NCBI GenBank assembly: GCA_023399095.1
Contig: JAEWQS010000095.1
Span: forward strand, 1 to 39,317
Length of the DNA: 39,317 nucleotides
Direction of reading: 5' to 3'
Source: Bacillota bacterium
GTDB taxonomy: Bacteria > Bacillota > Clostridia > Christensenellales > SZUA-584
Shown here: piece by piece, positions 17,795 through 24,183 of the stretch
Layout: every line of letters starts with the position of its first letter
Position numbering within the stretch: the first letter of the stretch is position 1
Notes under the pieces: generated by a model
The model's database searches: none
Told to the model about the DNA's origin: nothing
The model's input: the letters and a program-made list of their open reading frames with translations, nothing else
Program-made: the position numbers and the translations under genes

Positions 17795-18049
17795 ATGCAG
17801 GCAAAGGAACTCACCATCACCAATGCCGACGGGTTAAGAGCTTCCAAGGCGGCCATGTTTGTGCAGGTCGCAGGGGGATTCTCGTCGCAGATCTTTGTCG
17901 AAAAGGGTAACAAGAAAATCAATGCCAAAAGCATCATGGGTGTATTATCGCTGGGCGTTAAGCAGGGAGAGAAAATATATATCTTTGCAAACGGCAAGGA
18001 TGAGCAAGATGCTGTCGCCGCGATCGAGAAACTTGTGAAATCCTTTTAG
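17795..18049 (+). CDS. Crh-like HPr-family protein lacking the catalytic His15
   Basis: 84 residues of the HPr fold. In PTS HPr the loop reads GLHARPA with phosphoryl-carrying His15; here residues 13-19 are GLRASKA, so position 15 is Arg (codon AGA) and the Arg17/Pro18 partners are lost. The regulatory block NAKSIMGVLSLG keeps Ser46 in register, the site that HPr kinase phosphorylates. This is the pattern of B. subtilis Crh (Gln15, Ser46), which also lies just after the whiA orthologue. It should therefore not transfer phosphate to sugars but could act as a regulatory partner, for example of CcpA. GGGGGAG precedes the start; a terminator follows. Confidence 0.88.
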   Translation: MQAKELTITNADGLRASKAAMFVQVAGGFSSQIFVEKGNKKINAKSIMGVLSLGVKQGEKIYIFANGKDEQDAVAAIEKLVKSF

Positions 18050-18075
18050 CGTCTAAAAGGCATGAATGAAACTTC

Positions 18076-18106
18076 AAGCCGCAAGTGCTACGGCCTGCGG
18101 CTTTTT
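18076..18106 (+). terminator. intrinsic terminator ending the FHA-to-crh-like cluster
   Basis: AAGCCGCA (18076-18083) pairs with TGCGGCTT (18096-18103) around a 12-nt loop, followed by a T-run to 18106. Confidence 0.75.
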
Positions 18107-18179
18107 GGTCTGTTTTGCTGCGGAGCCTTATTCGAATAATATTCCAACACAAATGGCGTGATACAGAGCGGCGCCTCTG

Positions 18180-18208
18180 TTGACAAATCATACAGGTTGC
18201 TTTATGAT
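18180..18208 (+). promoter_or_regulatory. sigma-A-type promoter for the rnk-like gene
   Basis: TTGACA (18180-18185), exactly 17 nt, TATGAT (18203-18208). The leader to the start codon at 18337 is about 120 nt and contains an imperfect hairpin around 18277-18298, of unknown significance. Confidence 0.65.
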
Positions 18209-18336
18209 TAAATATATATTATTGGTGGTGAAGGCATTTCGCGCTGCGGGATGTCTTTTGCTATGCGACACCTTAGCGGGATACATGCTTTATCCGCAGG
18301 GAAAACGAAGATTAGCGAAAACAGGAGGTTGACGGT

Positions 18337-18771
18337 ATGTCTCGCAGGATAGTAATAACGCAAGAGGATATGCAAAAACTGAAAAAGCTTGTTGATGCTG
18401 AAATTGACGATGCAAAGAATAAGCCTCATGTGTTGGATCTCGATAATGAACTCAAACGCGCTGAGATTGTTAGCAAGGATGAGATACCGGATGATATAAT
18501 CACAATGAATTCTGTCGTGCAGCTGTCGCTGGATGGCATGGACGAGACGATCACATTGGTGTATCCACATGAAACAGATGTGGATAATAATATGATTTCG
18601 GTGTTATCTCCGATAGGGACAGCCATCATTGGTTTTCGGGAAGGTGACGTGGTGGAGTGGGCTGTTCCGTCAGGGATCACAATTATTGATATAAAAAAAG
18701 TTCTTTATCAGCCGGAAGCGATAGAAAAATCTGCATTGACAACAGCTGTCAAGAAGCAGGATAAGATATAA
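18337..18771 (+). CDS. Rnk-like GreA/GreB C-terminal domain protein
   Basis: 144 residues. The C-terminal half has the FKBP-like Gre fold seen in Rnk and GreA: LVYPHETDVDNNMISVLSPIG (about 85-104) and the closing block AIIGFREGDVVEWAVPSG. The N-terminal ~50 residues form a short charged helix region, too short for the full GreA coiled coil, which points to Rnk (regulator of nucleoside diphosphate kinase, RNAP-binding) rather than a cleavage factor. AGGAGG lies 8 nt before the ATG. It is followed by mreB after 40 bp, possibly on the same transcript. Confidence 0.82.
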   Translation: MSRRIVITQEDMQKLKKLVDAEIDDAKNKPHVLDLDNELKRAEIVSKDEIPDDIITMNSVVQLSLDGMDETITLVYPHETDVDNNMISVLSPIGTAIIGFREGDVVEWAVPSGITIIDIKKVLYQPEAIEKSALTTAVKKQDKI

Positions 18772-18811
18772 TCATAATGACATCGAATTTTATGAAGGGT
18801 AATGGAGACAA

Positions 18812-19825
18812 ATGAGGTTATTTGACAACGATAGTGTAGGCATAGATCTTGGTACCGCAAATGTGCGTATCTATGTGAGGGGAAAAGGGATCGTACTGAA
18901 TGAACCCGCTGTTGTGGCGGTGAATAGAAACTCAGGAGAGGTGCTTGCGATCGGCGAAGAAGCGCATGACATGCTGGGCCGGGCGCCGGGGAACATTGCT
19001 GTTGTCCGACCACTGCGCGGCGGCGTGATTTCCAGTTATCATGACACGGAAAGAATGCTTAGCCTGCTTCTTCGCAGAGTTATCGGCAAAAGACTTTTCT
19101 CTCGGCCAAATGTGATGGTTTGCGTGCCTTCGGGTGTGACGGATGTGGAAAGGCGTGCGTTGATCGAGGTGACAGAGGAGGCGGGCGCAAGGCGGGCCAG
19201 CTTGATTGAAGAACCGATTGCGGCTGCTATTGGTGCAGGCCTTGATATCGCCGCGCCATGCGGCAACATGATCGTTGATATCGGCGGCGGCACAACCGAT
19301 GTGGCCGTGCTTTCGCTGGGAGGCATGGTCGTTCACCAATCAATTAAGATTGCGGGAGATAATCTGGACGAAGCCATTATGAGGCACATGAAAAAGAAGT
19401 ACAACATACTCATCGGTGAAAGAACGGCCAGCGATATTAAGGTGAACGTGGGCTCCGCCTTTCCCAGAGAAGAGCAGGTCATCATGGAGATTTCGGGCCG
19501 TAACGTTGTTACCGGTCTGCCCAAAACGATGAGACTGAGCTCCAACGAAACGATTGAAGCGTTTGAGGAGCCGCTCTCTAAGATGTTGGAGGCGATCCAC
19601 AGCGTACTTGAACGTACGCCGCCTGAGCTGGCCTCAGACATTGCGGAAAACGGCATTTGCTTAACGGGCGGCGGCGCGCTTCTATACGGCCTTGATAAGC
19701 TGATCAGCGTAAAAACTGGGCTGCCGTGCTATGTCGCCGACGATGCCACTTCATGTGTCGCAATCGGAACCGGCAAGTCAGCAGACACCATGGCCTATCA
19801 TCTTGATGCCAATGTTTACGAGTAA
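18812..19825 (+). CDS. mreB: MreB/Mbl-family actin-like cell-shape protein
   Basis: 337 residues of bacterial actin. Phosphate 1 is GIDLGTANVRIYV (about 10-22), phosphate 2 is MIVDIGGGTTDVAVLS (about 153-168), the adenosine motif is ICLTGGGALLYGLD (about 283-296), and the connect region EEPIAAAIGAG is near 135. It polymerises under the membrane and guides wall synthesis. It is not next to mreC/mreD, so it is more likely an Mbl/MreBH-like paralogue than the main mre operon copy. GGAGA precedes the start. Its terminator downstream appears to have been split by a mini-element. Confidence 0.93.
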   Translation: MRLFDNDSVGIDLGTANVRIYVRGKGIVLNEPAVVAVNRNSGEVLAIGEEAHDMLGRAPGNIAVVRPLRGGVISSYHDTERMLSLLLRRVIGKRLFSRPNVMVCVPSGVTDVERRALIEVTEEAGARRASLIEEPIAAAIGAGLDIAAPCGNMIVDIGGGTTDVAVLSLGGMVVHQSIKIAGDNLDEAIMRHMKKKYNILIGERTASDIKVNVGSAFPREEQVIMEISGRNVVTGLPKTMRLSSNETIEAFEEPLSKMLEAIHSVLERTPPELASDIAENGICLTGGGALLYGLDKLISVKTGLPCYVADDATSCVAIGTGKSADTMAYHLDANVYE

Positions 19826-19856
19826 ATCACAAAGTCTCTATTAGCTGCGGAAACGC

Positions 19857-20013
19857 GCCTCAGACTGTCAAAAAAGCATTTAAATAGAATTCGTGGGCAA
19901 GACGGGCTGTGCCCGCGCCGCCCACACCTTGCGGTTTTGCGAAGTTTCGAGTTTGCGAGGAACAAGCAAGACCGGTGGACTGGCGGGAAACCGTAGGTTT
20001 TTCGACAAGCTCT
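19857..20013. repeat. small insertion-like element within the mreB terminator
   Basis: A 157-bp non-coding segment flanked by a 14-bp direct repeat, AGCTGCGGAAACGC (19843-19856 and 20014-20027). The right copy belongs to a complete intrinsic terminator; the left copy is only its first arm and loop. The ends are imperfect inverted repeats: AGACTGTCAAAAA near 19863 and, read on the minus strand, AGAGCTTGTCGAAAAA from 20013. No transposase is encoded. It resembles a MITE; the small 60-codon frame inside is not a credible gene. The space 19826-20116 holds nothing else apparent. Confidence 0.55.
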
Positions 20014-20037
20014 AGCTGCGGAAACGCAGCTTTTTTT
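20014..20037 (+). terminator. intrinsic terminator downstream of mreB
   Basis: AGCTGCG (20014-20020), GAAA tetraloop, CGCAGCT (20025-20031), then a seven-T run. Perfect stem. Confidence 0.85.
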
Positions 20038-20116
20038 ATTAAGCCAATAGCACTTTTACATGTTTCAAACGTCTTATATGTAGCTGCATGAACACGCGGA
20101 TAAACGGAGGATCGTT

Positions 20117-20488
20117 ATGCGGTATACAGAGCCTAGAGAACACTATGATTGGGAGCCCGTTCATTTTGAAGTGGCAGATATTCTGCTGCTTTTGCAGAAG
20201 GCCGTGATGGCGGAGCTTGTGGTGTCAATTCATGGCCGGCTGCATTGGATCGGCGTGGCTTGCGAGTACGACAGGAATAGCCGCATGTTTGGCGAGCAGA
20301 CCTTCTATATTGACGATCAGGAATTTTTCGCGCTGGAAGAGTTCGTATCTGGTGCGGTGCTGGAGGGACATCACTTTGCCAACATCAGCGAGAAGATGGT
20401 TGTTATCGATACGCATGAAGGTGATCCGACAAGCTATCTTGACCTTGTAAAAAAGATTCGAAGAGAATTTGGAAAGCATAGGGGTTAA
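20117..20488 (+). CDS. conserved-looking hypothetical protein
   Basis: 123 residues, not recognised. The start ATG has CGGAGG 7 nt upstream and codon use resembles the neighbours, so it is very likely real. The protein is acidic to neutral with no signal peptide or membrane helix. It has alternating hydrophobic strands (ELVVSIHGRLHWIGVACEYD) and a C-terminal helix with KKIRREFGKHRG. No catalytic motif stands out. It lies between the mreB terminator and the ribokinase gene, with 136 bp to the latter, so it may be a single-gene unit. Confidence 0.7.
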   Translation: MRYTEPREHYDWEPVHFEVADILLLLQKAVMAELVVSIHGRLHWIGVACEYDRNSRMFGEQTFYIDDQEFFALEEFVSGAVLEGHHFANISEKMVVIDTHEGDPTSYLDLVKKIRREFGKHRG

Positions 20489-20500
20489 TACGTAGTGGTG

Positions 20501-20577
20501 TGACTGCAGTCAAATTTGTTTACTCGCTCTTGACTTGGAACGTCATTCTGGACTAAGCTAAGGCGGTATACCTTATT
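20501..20577. promoter_or_regulatory. palindromic sites upstream of ribokinase
   Basis: Two candidate operators lie in the intergenic space: TGACTGCAGTCA, a perfect 12-bp palindrome (20501-20512), and a TAAGG/CCTTA inverted repeat around GGTATACC (about 20559-20575). They could bind a sugar-responsive repressor; this is inference only. Confidence 0.3.
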
Positions 20578-20624
20578 TAATCAGTACTTCCTAGATTATC
20601 AGCTATAATGTGAGGTGGCTTGAA

Positions 20625-21545
20625 GTGAAGAAAATTTGTGTGTTGGGCAGTATCAATATTGATCTCGTGACAAAGACGAGTGCGTTTCCCAAAGCGGGAC
20701 AGACAGTCGGCGGGTACGAATTTCACACTTTTCCGGGCGGCAAGGGTGCAAACCAAGCCGTGGCGTCGGGTCGTTTAGGCGCAGACGTGACTTTTTTGGG
20801 CAAGGTCGGCAGCGATACGTTTGGTGAGATGGCGCTAAAATCACTGCGCGATGCGAATGTCGATGTGTCGTATATCAAAAAAGAAGAGATCAGCACCGGC
20901 ATTGCGTCCATTACCGTTAACTCACAGGGTGAGAACACAATCATTGTCGTGCCGGGCGCGAACGGCCTTGTGGACGTTGACTATGTGAACCGCAATAAAA
21001 AAGCGATTGATGATGCGGATATACTCATGCTGCAGCTCGAGATACCCATGGAGACGGTGGAATGGGCGGCGGATTACGCGGCGAAGGCAGGGAAGCTCGT
21101 GATACTTGATCCCGCGCCTGCGGTTACACTCCCTGAACACTTGCTCAAGTGCAGCAGCATCGTGACGCCAAACGAGACGGAGCTTGCCATTGTATCGAAA
21201 ATGGAAGTGAGCGACGAAAACGGCGCAATTGAGGCGGCGGGAGCGTTGCTGAAACAGGGTGTCGGTACAGTCGTCCATAAATCGGGCGGAAAAGGCGCTT
21301 ATCTGATCACCGACAAAGAAGCGGAACTCGTTCCCGGGTTCACGGTCAGCGTCGTGGATACCACAGCGGCGGGTGATTCGTTTAACGCGGGGCTCGCGGT
21401 GTCGCTCGCGAAGGGCAACGATTTAAAAGAGAGTATACGCTATGCCAACGCGGTGGGCGCGATGGCGGTGACCAAGATGGGCGCGCAGAGCGCGATGCCA
21501 ACGGAAGCGGAGCTGAAGGCGTTTATGGAAAATACGCCGTCATAA
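20625..21545 (+). CDS. rbsK: ribokinase (PfkB family)
   Basis: 306 residues; ATP-dependent phosphorylation of D-ribose. The N-terminal substrate region is GSINIDLVTK, followed by the PfkB signature GGKGANQAVASGRLGADV (about 40-57). The C-terminal signature DTTAAGDSFNAGLAV (about 245-259) carries the catalytic Asp and anion hole. The GKVGSD block at about 67 and NETEL near 185 also fit ribokinase. The frame opens at GTG 20610, but GTG 20625 has GAGGTGG 6 nt upstream and matches the family start. No transport genes are adjacent. The exact sugar could differ from ribose, since PfkB kinases vary. Confidence 0.88.
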   Translation: MKKICVLGSINIDLVTKTSAFPKAGQTVGGYEFHTFPGGKGANQAVASGRLGADVTFLGKVGSDTFGEMALKSLRDANVDVSYIKKEEISTGIASITVNSQGENTIIVVPGANGLVDVDYVNRNKKAIDDADILMLQLEIPMETVEWAADYAAKAGKLVILDPAPAVTLPEHLLKCSSIVTPNETELAIVSKMEVSDENGAIEAAGALLKQGVGTVVHKSGGKGAYLITDKEAELVPGFTVSVVDTTAAGDSFNAGLAVSLAKGNDLKESIRYANAVGAMAVTKMGAQSAMPTEAELKAFMENTPS

Positions 21546-21649
21546 CATTGACTAGAGAGATGATTCGGCTTTTCAAGAAAAAGACAAGGTACATGATTAT
21601 CAACAGATATAAAATTCAAAATTTTCAATATTAAAGAGAGGAATACACG

Positions 21650-22075
21650 ATGATGAGTGAGAGAATCGAAAAAGCGGTTAAGCTGTTTGAAGAAGGGTTT
21701 GTGTGTTCTCAGGCTGTTTTTGCTGCGTACTGCGACCTGCTGGGGCTGGAGGAAAGTGTGGGGCTGAAAATCGCAAACGGGTTTGGCGGAGGGATCGCCA
21801 GAAAACAGGAAGTCTGCGGTGCTGTATCGGGTGCGATTATGGCGATTGGCTTGAAATTTGGTCGGACGCAGCTCAATGACATGGCAGCTCACGAGAAAAC
21901 CTATGAGGCAATTCATGCGTTCTGCGATGAATTTACGCGGCAGAACGGTTCTTTGAACTGCCGTGAACTATTAGGGTGCGATATGAAAGAAGCGCGGGAA
22001 AAGGGGCTTTTTAGCACGTCGTGCAAGCAGTATGTGCGCTCTGCAGCGCAAATTTTGGAGGGTATACTGGGGTAA
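21650..22075 (+). CDS. C_GCAxxG_C_C family redox-like protein
   Basis: 141 residues. Family cysteines are visible: Cys near 19 (GFVCSQAVFAAYC), VCGAVSGAIMAIGLKFG near 56, NCRELLGCD near 107 and a C-terminal SCKQYV. This matches the C-GCAxxG-C-C family, common in anaerobes and thought to be metal- or redox-linked, but not biochemically settled. AGAGAGG lies upstream of tandem ATG codons; I take the first. A bidirectional terminator separates it from the minus-strand GGGtGRT gene. Confidence 0.85.
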   Translation: MMSERIEKAVKLFEEGFVCSQAVFAAYCDLLGLEESVGLKIANGFGGGIARKQEVCGAVSGAIMAIGLKFGRTQLNDMAAHEKTYEAIHAFCDEFTRQNGSLNCRELLGCDMKEAREKGLFSTSCKQYVRSAAQILEGILG

Positions 22076-22108
22076 GCACAATATATAATAAACGTGAGCC
22101 AAAAATAT

Positions 22109-22147
22109 AACGCCCTCGGCAGTGAATAACCGAGGGCGTTCGTTTTG
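22109..22147. terminator. bidirectional intrinsic terminator
   Basis: AACGCCCTCGG (22109-22119) and CCGAGGGCGTT (22130-22140), perfect 11-bp arms with a 10-nt loop. A T-rich tail follows on the plus strand, and TTATATTTTT follows on the minus strand. It serves both converging genes. Confidence 0.85.
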
Positions 22148-22154
22148 TATCTGA

Positions 22155-23156
22155 TTATTTGGACAGCGCCTGCTCGACAGCCACCGCGACCGCCACGGAT
22201 GCGCCCACCATCGGGTTGTTGCCCATGCCGATGAGACCCATCATTTCAACGTGCGCCGGAACAGACGAAGAGCCCGCGAACTGCGCGTCGCCGTGCATAC
22301 GGCCCATGGTGTCCGTCATGCCGTAGGAAGCGGGGCCCGCTGCCATGTTGTCCGGATGCAGCGTACGGCCTGTGCCGCCGCCCGAAGCGACCGAGAAGTA
22401 TTTCTTGCCGTTCTCGATGGCCCATTTCTTGTATGTACCTGCGACAGGATGCTGGAAACGTGTCGGGTTAGTCGAGTTGCCCGTGATAGACACGTCAACG
22501 TTTTCATGACGCATGATCGCCACGCCTTCGTTCACGTCGTCAGCGCCGTAGCACTTGACAGCTGCGCGCTCACCATTGGAAAACGCTTTTTCCCAGACGA
22601 TCTTGAGTTCGCCGGTGCTGTAGTCGTATTCGGTCTCGACGTTTGTGAAGCCGTTGATACGCGAGATAATGTAGGCCGCGTCTTTGCCAAGGCCGTTAAG
22701 AATAACGCGAAGAGGCGTTTTTCTGACCTTGTTGGCTGTTCTTGCGATACCGATTGCGCCTTCCGCCGCCGCGAAGGACTCGTGACCCGCGAGGAAGCAG
22801 AAGCACTGTGTCTCTTCACGCAGAAGCATGGCCGCGAGATTGCCGTGACCGATACCCACGACGCGCTGCTCTGCCACGCTGCCCGGGATGCAGAATGCCT
22901 GCAGGCCGATGCCGATGGCTTCTGCCGCGTCTGCCGCGACTTTGCAGCCTTTTTTGAGCGCGATAGCCGCACCCAGTGTATACGCCCATGCCGCGTTTTC
23001 AAACGCGATGGCCTGTACGCTTTTGACTATGCCGTCCACGTCTATGCCAAAGCTCTTGCAGTATTCTTCCACTTGCTCTAAGCTTTCAAAGCCGTATTCC
23101 TTCATGCATTTTTCAATACCTGCAATACGTCTGTTGTAACCTTCAAAATTCACCAT
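22155..23156 (-). CDS. GGGtGRT protein (uncharacterised conserved family)
   Basis: 333 residues. The motif that names the family, GGGTGRT, is present near residue 270 (VASGGGTGRTLHPDNM). Glycine-rich segments and an ARTANKV-like block suggest a nucleotide or cofactor binder, but no established fold assignment can be made by eye. In Clostridia it is found next to an IscU-like scaffold gene, as here with a 14-bp gap, which suggests a shared iron-sulfur function. I place the start at ATG 23156, 9 nt after GGAGG; the upstream in-frame GTG overlaps the Shine-Dalgarno. The reaction is unknown. Confidence 0.85.
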   Translation of the reverse strand: MVNFEGYNRRIAGIEKCMKEYGFESLEQVEEYCKSFGIDVDGIVKSVQAIAFENAAWAYTLGAAIALKKGCKVAADAAEAIGIGLQAFCIPGSVAEQRVVGIGHGNLAAMLLREETQCFCFLAGHESFAAAEGAIGIARTANKVRKTPLRVILNGLGKDAAYIISRINGFTNVETEYDYSTGELKIVWEKAFSNGERAAVKCYGADDVNEGVAIMRHENVDVSITGNSTNPTRFQHPVAGTYKKWAIENGKKYFSVASGGGTGRTLHPDNMAAGPASYGMTDTMGRMHGDAQFAGSSSVPAHVEMMGLIGMGNNPMVGASVAVAVAVEQALSK

Positions 23157-23170
23157 AGTAAGCACCCTCC

Positions 23171-23863
23171 CTATTTGGCGCGCGGGTCGATGTATTTCGC
23201 CGCGCCGTCGAACTGTCCGTAGGTTCCTGTGTTTTTGGCAAGCGCTTCCGCGGGATCAACACCCTTGCGGATAGCCTCCATCATTTTGCCGAGGTTGACA
23301 AATTTGTAGCCGATCACCTCATCGTTTTCGTCGATGGCAAGCTCTGTCACATAACCTTCGGCCATTTCGAGGTAACGAACGCCCTTTTGCTTTGTGCCAT
23401 ACATCGTGCCCACCTGAGAGCGAAGCCCTTTTCCTAAGTCTTCAAGCCCCGCGCCAATCGGCAATCCGCACTCGGAAAACGCTGTTTGTGTACGGCCATA
23501 AGCGATCTGCAGGAACAGCTCGCGCATGGCGGTGTTTATCGCGTCGCACACGAGGTCTGTGTTGAGCGCTTCAAGTATTGTTTTGCCCTGAAGAATCTCC
23601 GCCGCCATGGCCGCGCTGTGCGTCATGCCGCTGCAGCCGAGTGTTTCGACAAGGGCTTCCTCGATAATGCCCTCTTTCACATTCAGCGTCAGCTTGCATG
23701 CGCCCTGCTGCGGTGCGCACCAGCCCACGCCATGCGTCAGGCCTGAGATGTCTGTAATCTGCTTGGACTTCACCCAAAGACCTTCTTCGGGGATAGGCGC
23801 AGGACCATGCTTTGGCCCCTTGGCCACGTATACCATTTCATCCACTTCTCTGGAACACTGCAT
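23171..23863 (-). CDS. IscU/NifU-like iron-sulfur scaffold family protein
   Basis: 230 residues. The middle section resembles the IscU core: ETLGCSGMTHSAAMAAEILQ (around 75-95) corresponds to the scaffold's Cys-containing helix turn, followed by GKTILEAL. Further cysteines lie at GWCAPQQGACK (about 48-58), LVCDAIN and SECGLP, so a metal or cluster site is plausible. It is longer than IscU, with extra C-terminal sequence. GGGAGG lies 8 nt before the start and a strong promoter sits upstream. It is the first gene of a two-gene operon with the GGGtGRT protein. Whether it builds clusters or carries a permanent one is unknown. Confidence 0.75.
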   Translation of the reverse strand: MQCSREVDEMVYVAKGPKHGPAPIPEEGLWVKSKQITDISGLTHGVGWCAPQQGACKLTLNVKEGIIEEALVETLGCSGMTHSAAMAAEILQGKTILEALNTDLVCDAINTAMRELFLQIAYGRTQTAFSECGLPIGAGLEDLGKGLRSQVGTMYGTKQKGVRYLEMAEGYVTELAIDENDEVIGYKFVNLGKMMEAIRKGVDPAEALAKNTGTYGQFDGAAKYIDPRAK

Positions 23864-23923
23864 AAACTTAACCTCCCAATAGAATTTGAAAACTTTGTAT
23901 ATATTAATTGATAATTATTTAAC

Positions 23924-23952
23924 ATTATAACAGCAAAAAACGACAAAGCCAA
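23924..23952 (-). promoter_or_regulatory. promoter of the IscU-like / GGGtGRT operon
   Basis: Minus strand: TTGGCT (23952-23947), 17-nt spacer, TATAAT (23929-23924). About 60 nt of AT-rich leader follow to the start codon. Confidence 0.65.
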
Positions 23953-24061
23953 TAATGAATACGAACCTTTTTGATTTTATGAAGGTTTAAAAATGTGCAA
24001 TTAATTATTATACGCAAAATGCGCATTATTTATACGCAGAGCTGCAAAATTTTTTTTGGCT

Positions 24062-24128
24062 ATCGGCAAATTATCCGTCGCTTTAGCGCGCAGTGCGACA
24101 ATGTTTTATAAAACAGCCTGCTTATAAT
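24062..24128 (+). promoter_or_regulatory. candidate Spo0A-dependent promoter of spoIIE
   Basis: TATAAT at 24123-24128. A -35-like GCGACA (24095-24100) lies 22 nt away, the abnormally long spacing known for Spo0A-activated sigma-A promoters of spoIIG and spoIIE in Bacillus. TGCGACA (24094-24100) is the reverse complement of a 6/7 match to the 0A box TGTCGAA. A second 0A-like site, ATCGGCA, is at 24062-24068, about three helical turns upstream. Confidence 0.45.
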
Positions 24129-24183
24129 GGGTGTTACTACACACAAGGGTAACCACACCCCCAAAAAAGGAGTGATCCATCTC

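Noticed and set aside
18204..18332. 42-codon frame in the rnk leader
   Set aside because: Its ATG lies in the -10 box of the best promoter and it has no ribosome site.
19909..20091. 60-codon frame downstream of mreB
   Set aside because: It lies across the mini-element and the terminator, with no ribosome site or plausible protein.
22251..23081. 276-codon open frame on the plus strand inside the GGGtGRT gene
   Set aside because: Antisense shadow of a well-supported gene; no domain and no ribosome site.
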